Below, one piece after another: positions 59,623 through 64,000 of a stretch of 64,000 bases of DNA. The DNA is from Chlorella sorokiniana. Lineage: Eukaryota > Chlorophyta > Trebouxiophyceae > Chlorellales > Chlorellaceae. Where the stretch lies: positions 4,526,001 to 4,590,000 of the forward strand of contig CP084611.1 in assembly GCA_025917655.1 (NCBI GenBank). Reading direction: 5' to 3'. The notes beneath the pieces were generated by a model. That model made no database searches. It worked only from the letters and a program-made list of their open reading frames with translations, and was not told where the DNA came from. The position numbers and the translations under genes were made by a program. Every line of letters begins with the position of its first letter. The stretch's first letter is position 1.

Positions 59623-62277
59623 ATGAAGGGGCTCTTCCAGTTTGTCTGCTCGTTCTGGCCGTATCAAGTGCGTCTCACTGGGTGGTTGGAGGTTTGCCAG
59701 GGGCCTTGGAGAGCACTCAAGTCGCTGGCACGGTTGCAGATCAGCATGCTCTGCCCCTGGCAAACAGGGGGTTGACTTTTCCCCTGCCTGCCAACGCCTC
59801 TGCTGGCGCAACGTTGCAGGTGCTTGCGCACGCGAGCTCTCCAGCGCTGGAGGTGGCTTCGTGACAGGCTCTGTCCACACCGATGCTGCGACCATCACCT
59901 CTGGGCGTGAGTGATAGCATGCTGCAGTCCCAGGCTGCTTGGTGTCTGACAAACCCCACGGGGCAGCGCCCTTGCACCAAGCCCACGCTGACAGGGTCAA
60001 GCGCAGCTCCTTATGCATCTGCGTGGTCAGCCTCGCAGCTGCCTTATCATCACCCCTTGTTCTTCAACTTGCACCTGCCTCAGCATCACCCCTTCCCCTT
60101 CAACACTTGCAGCTGCCATCGCCGATGCGTCAAGCTCTGGCCAGGTGGCCCCTGGCTTTGTGCAAGCCCAGTCCTCCGCCTTTGCAGCCTCTGACAAAGG
60201 GGGTTCCGCTGCGGTACGTATCTCAGGGCTGGGCGCTGAAATGTTTGCAGCCACTGCTTACCTTTCCACCTGAAATCACTCCGTGCTGGCCATCATTCCG
60301 CAGGCCGACGCCAGCTCGAGTGCCGCTGGCGGCGGCGTCAGTTTCAAGCCTGTGACTGGCTCCGCGGACACGTCCGCCTCCACCAAAACCTCAGGAAGTG
60401 AGTGGCTGGAGCAGCCTGGCCTGCCCTGTACCCCGTGCCCTCATCCTGTGCCACCCATGCCTCTCGGCCACTCCCCCACCGCACGCCGCAGAGGGTGTGT
60501 CGGACGCCAACGCTGAGGGAACCATCACGCCCTCCCTGCTCAGCGCATCCAGCGACGCCTTCTCTGCCTCCGGCAAGGGCGGCTCTTCCTCGGTGCGCAT
60601 GCGGGGCAGCTCCTCCACCAAGGCGCAGCTTCAGGCCAAGCCGGCTCTTTGTGAACGCCGTCTCCCGCTTACCCTGCATCTTGCCGCCCCTGCAGGCTGA
60701 CGCCAGCGCCGACGTGAGCACCTCTGGTGGCGACAAGAAATCCCATGAGCCTCCCAAGCACAAGCCCGAGCCTCCGAAGCACAAGCCCGAGCCTCCCAAG
60801 CACAAGCCCGAGCCTCCCAAGCACAAGCCCGAGCCTCCGAAGCACAAGCCCGAGCCTCCGAAGCACAAGCCCGAGCCTCCCAAGCACACGCCCGAGCACC
60901 CTATCATCATCCCTGAACACCCCATCATCATTCCTGAGCACCCCATCATCATTCCTGAGCACCCAATCATCCCGAAAGAAAAAGCAGCGCCCGAGGTGCA
61001 CCGGGCCTGCTGCCACACAGCGTGGCTGGGTCACTGCGTGGCTGGATGCCTGCTGGTCGTGTCGCCGGCGATGCATGGTGCACACAGCACGCTCTCCTTG
61101 CGTCTGCCCTGCAGGAGGTCCCAGAGTGCACGGGACCAGTGCTGGATGTCTGCTGCCCGCTGGAGGCGACCTGCGACGAGCACGGCAACCTCAACACCAT
61201 CTGCCAGGTGGGGCTCGGTAGGGCGTGCGTGCAGCGCCCAGCGGCGGCCAGGAGCGCCACAGCAACCGGGCCGCAATGACATGTGCTGCGGATTGAGACG
61301 GGGGGGCACTACACGCAGATGACTGGCTTGCTCCATCGGGATGGGCCCATCAGGTTATCGACCCGCTTTCTCACCGCTCACCGAGTACACCCAATCCCCC
61401 CACACACACACACCACTCGACACCCAACCTGCAGTTCAAGGTGGTGCCTCTGGTCCCCGAAGAGAGCAAGGCACCGCCCAAGTTCATCGCCTCCATCCCC
61501 ACCACCTCCTCTTCTTCCGAAGACTGGTTCTACGCTGATGACGAGAAGTCCTCCCTCCCGGTATGCCCCACCGACAGCTCTGCAGACGCGTCTACAGGCG
61601 CCGCCGCAAGCGGTTCCTCAGGCTCCTATGCTGACGCCTCGGCCGCTGCTGCTGCGAGCGCCTCTTCGGGCACCTGCGCCAAGTGAGACAGCCAGTTTGC
61701 ATGCTCCCACCTGCTGGCTTGTTGGGCCCCATGCTGTGCCTTGCGCTCTCTGTGCCTTCAGCCTTCAAGCCGCTCATTTGCCTTTTTTTGGCCCCCTCCC
61801 TTGCCTGTGCCCTGTCTGAAGGGTGGAGACCTACTACCTGGTGGACTACCCGCCGTCCACCTGGAGCGACGGCAAGGTGGGCAGGGTGTGGGCGGCGGCG
61901 TGCAGGCAGGGAGGGGTGTTGGCAGGGGTCACGCAGTTGCGCTGTGCAGGGAGAGGGACTGCCAGTGCTGCACAGCAGTTTGGCAGCAGGTGCGGAGGCC
62001 TGCCCGACACTCTGAGCCTCATGTTTCACGCAGAGGGCATTGGTTCCACATTCTGTTCCCTGATCGTCGCTGGGCAACCACCCTTGCGCAGGACTTTGTG
62101 TGCGTGTGCCCCAAACCGAAGAAGGAAGTGAAGGTTGTGGTGGTCGAGAAGCCTGTGCCCAAGCCCGCCCCGCTGCCCCTGCTCGTCATCAAGAAGAAGG
62201 AGGCCCCAGCGTCTGCCTCCGCCTCCGCCTCTGCCAACGCTCAGGTGCAGGCAATGAGCGGGCCTGGCGGCAAGTGA
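59623..62277 (+). CDS. Secreted AD-module protein with PPKHKPE repeats and Cys-rich C-terminus (cell-wall HRGP-like)
   Basis: Signal exon 59623-59667; one extra G in the G run 59628-59631 turns it into MKGALPVCLLVLAVS, matching the previous gene. Then 59820-59906 (ACARELSSAGGGFVTGSV), 60113-60213 (101 nt), 60304-60397 (ADASSSAAGGG) and 60492-60592 (101 nt, SSDAFSASGKGGSSS). The next exon starts ADASADVSTSGG and holds seven PPKHKPE-type and four HPIIIPE-type units. The Cys block VPECTGPVLDVCCPLEATC ends with TICQ (near 61115-61206). FKVVPLVPEESKAPPKFIAS follows, then a Ser/Ala stretch, VETYYLVDYPPSTWSDGK, and DFVCVCPKPKKEVKVVVVEK ending at 62277. Pro-rich repeats of this kind occur in hydroxyproline-rich wall glycoproteins. 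Two internal 101-nt exons show module duplication within the gene. Confidence 0.8.
60750..60977 (+). repeat. Coding repeats PPKHKPE x7 and HPIIIPE x4
   Basis: Seven 21-nt units (60750-60896) differ only at the second Pro codon (CCC or CCG) and in one Lys-to-Thr change in the last unit. They are followed by three HPIIIPE units and a final HPIIPK. The sharp switch from Lys/His-Pro to Ile-rich repeats divides the stretch into two. Confidence 0.9.
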
Positions 62278-63094
62278 GGTGACTCTGGGCGTATGCGACC
62301 CGGAATCCCTGGAAGGCCACACCAGCCACCTGCGGCTTACCATGAGGTACAACAGTTGATGCTTGCACCGCACGGTCTGCTGCCTCCAAGCCTGCTGTCA
62401 TCCCTGGGGCCGCTTTTCAGTTTTGTGCCTGCCTTGCTGATCTGTCCCCTTGATCCATCCAACCCACGTGTTCATTAAAGCATCTGTCCCATTCCGGCAT
62501 TCCCCCACTTCCACCATCTGTCCTTGATTCACCCACCTAACTCACCCACCCGCGTGTCCCCATCGCTTTTTTCATTCGCCATGTTTAGTCGGCTCGATGC
62601 ACAATGCACACCCAGGCCGCAATCCCCGCTTTGCTGTGATTTGGTGTTGGGCACGCTTTACCCCCTCATTGGGCCCTGCCTCTGGTCCATGTTAATCCTC
62701 CTGATTGCCGGTTGCCCTATAAAAATGGTGCCTTGCTAGGGCACTGAGGCAGGGGCAGTCTCGCAGGGCAACAGCAAGGGAGACCCGCTCACGACCGGCA
62801 CGCTGGGGCGGGGTGAGGAGGGGCGGCTCGAGAGGAACAGCATGAAGGACGATGAGGGCCCTTACTTAATTGAAAGGGTTTGTGCGTCACTTAGATCAGT
62901 TGTGAGGGCTCAAGGATGGGCTGCGGTAGCTCCCGAGGTGCGGAAGGTTTGCTTGCGGTCGGAGAAGGGCGTGGACAAGCGTGAAACGTGGGCTTTCGGC
63001 CCTCTCACACGCTTCAAGAGGCGTTTCCCTCGCAGCGATACCCCAAGCTTCACCTAGACCAAAGCTGCCCTCCTGCCGTCCTTCACGCCTGCAG
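62278..63094. other. Intergenic region before the Rab gene
   Basis: Contains the 3' UTR of the 59623 gene and probably the promoter and first exon of the Rab5-like gene. An ATG at 62842 starts an open frame of 71 codons, but its link to the GTPase exon could not be shown. Confidence 0.4.
62718..62725 (+). promoter_or_regulatory. Candidate TATA box
   Basis: TATAAAAA in the context CCCTATAAAAATGG, about 120 bp upstream of the ATG at 62842. It is one of the few good TATA matches in this GC-rich DNA. Assignment to the Rab5-like gene is by position only. Confidence 0.35.
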
Positions 63095-64000
63095 AACACC
63101 ACCAGCGGCAGCAGCTCCCAGGGACTCCGCAGCGCACGAGCGGCCCCGCACGCTGCAAACTGGTGCTCCTAGGCGACAACGGAGTGGGCAAGAGCTGCAT
63201 CGTGCAGCGGCAGTGTCACGGCGCATTCAATCCTGCCTCTGCGGCCACCGTGGGCGCCGCCTTCTTGGCGCACACGCTGACCCTGCCGGACGGCGTCCCC
63301 GTCAAGTTTGAGATATGGTGAGCGCCTCTTGAAACACGTGACAGCTTTGCGAGAGCTTGATCAACGGCTGATGCTACTGCGAAGGCGTTTGGGTCAGCAT
63401 CAGGTGCAGACGGCGGTGCCTGGCCTTCTTGGCGGTGCATCAGCAGCAGTCGGAGAAAAAGTGCCTGCTGCAGCTCCTCACTATTCTTTATCTAATTAAC
63501 AAGCTGGATGTCTCCCCACCTCTATCTCGTGTCAACAGGGACACCGCGGGCCAGGAGCGCTACGCATCCCTGGCACCGCTGTACTATCGCGGCGCTGGAG
63601 CAGCAGCAGTAGTCTACGACGTGGGCAGTGAGCGCAGCCTGCACCGCGCGGCGTACTGGGCCGGCGAGCTGCGGCGCAACGCGGCCGGCAGCCCCCTGCT
63701 GGTGCTGGTGGGCAACAAGAGCGACCTGCCACCCGAACAGCGGGCAGTCGGCAGCGAAGATGCGCTGCAGCTGGCGGAGAGGTGTGGTGTGTGGTGCTGT
63801 GGGTGTGTTGGGTGCCGGAGCGGGAGGAGGGGCGGGCGCCCTGGCATGCTCAGCGCGGCATGCCTGCTGCTCTGCCTGCGGCTGCCTGTTCTGCAGCAGT
63901 TACACCCTGCACACCGCAATGTTCACGGACGGACCGCCTCTGCGCCTGCTGCTGCTGCCCTGCAGCTACGGCATGCTGCATGTGGAGACGTCGGCCAGGA
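63095..64000 (+). CDS. RAB5: Rab5-like small GTPase (partial, runs off the window)
   Basis: Small GTPase of early endosomal trafficking. Exon 63095-63317: [20 protein letters not shown] carries the P-loop (G1), then [14 protein letters not shown] (switch I area) and VPVKFEIW. Exon 63539-63781: [20 protein letters not shown] (G3 with catalytic Gln), [19 protein letters not shown] and LVGNKSDL (G4). The exon from 63966 gives [12 protein letters not shown] (G5), then the window ends. GAAF in switch I plus [13 protein letters not shown] and [10 protein letters not shown] are Rab5-type rather than Rab7 or Rab11. The 63095 edge follows a clear CAG acceptor, so the start codon lies in an upstream exon that I could not fix. 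The C-terminal prenylation site is beyond the window. Confidence 0.88.

Noticed and set aside
29293-62277. Secreted cluster as antifreeze or toxin genes
   Set aside because: No ice-binding TxT ladder, no toxin-type cysteine knot and no enzymatic motif is visible; composition alone is not enough.

Overview
The window looks like nuclear DNA of a GC-rich unicellular green alga, probably Chlorella-like (Trebouxiophyceae). Genes are split into many short exons by GT-AG introns (at least one looks GC-AG). Several proteins are plant/algal types, such as a fused BIO3-BIO1 biotin enzyme and a mitochondrial biotin synthase. There are no bacterial-style operons. Gene models were read by eye from conserved protein blocks and splice signals, so internal exon edges are approximate unless exact positions are given.

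Left part (337-18093): three genes carry all four terminal steps of biotin synthesis. BIO3-BIO1 (minus strand) and BIOF (plus strand) start head to head 403 bp apart. BIO2 (minus) lies 10 kb away, separated only by a PRMT9-like gene. KAPA made by BIOF, which ends in the peroxisomal signal SRL, would feed BIO3-BIO1 and BIO2, which both have mitochondrial-type N-termini.

Middle (18327-28757): ordinary housekeeping-type genes follow. They are a di-iron fatty acid hydroxylase/sterol desaturase-family membrane enzyme, a Popeye-like membrane protein, a Nudix hydrolase, an ankyrin-repeat protein and an SLC25A39/MTM1-like mitochondrial carrier.

Right part (29293-62277): a large cluster of small secreted proteins of unknown function. 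A cysteine-containing secreted gene (29293) is followed by a minus-strand member (31925-33065), nine nearly identical plus-strand copies in tandem (about 2.1 kb period, 33628-52102), a decayed copy (52748), an intact older copy (54910) and two longer relatives (56746, 59623). The longer relatives add a Cys-rich C-terminal region, and one also has PPKHKPE repeats like a hydroxyproline-rich cell-wall protein. The family shares a 49-nt signal-peptide exon, recurrent 101-nt phase 1-to-0 exons and, in the short members, a 22-nt microexon. A Rab5-like GTPase begins at the right edge.

Many conserved genes show single-base frame breaks that would be repaired by one extra base in a nearby C/G run. This points to systematic homopolymer undercalling in the assembly rather than wholesale gene decay.
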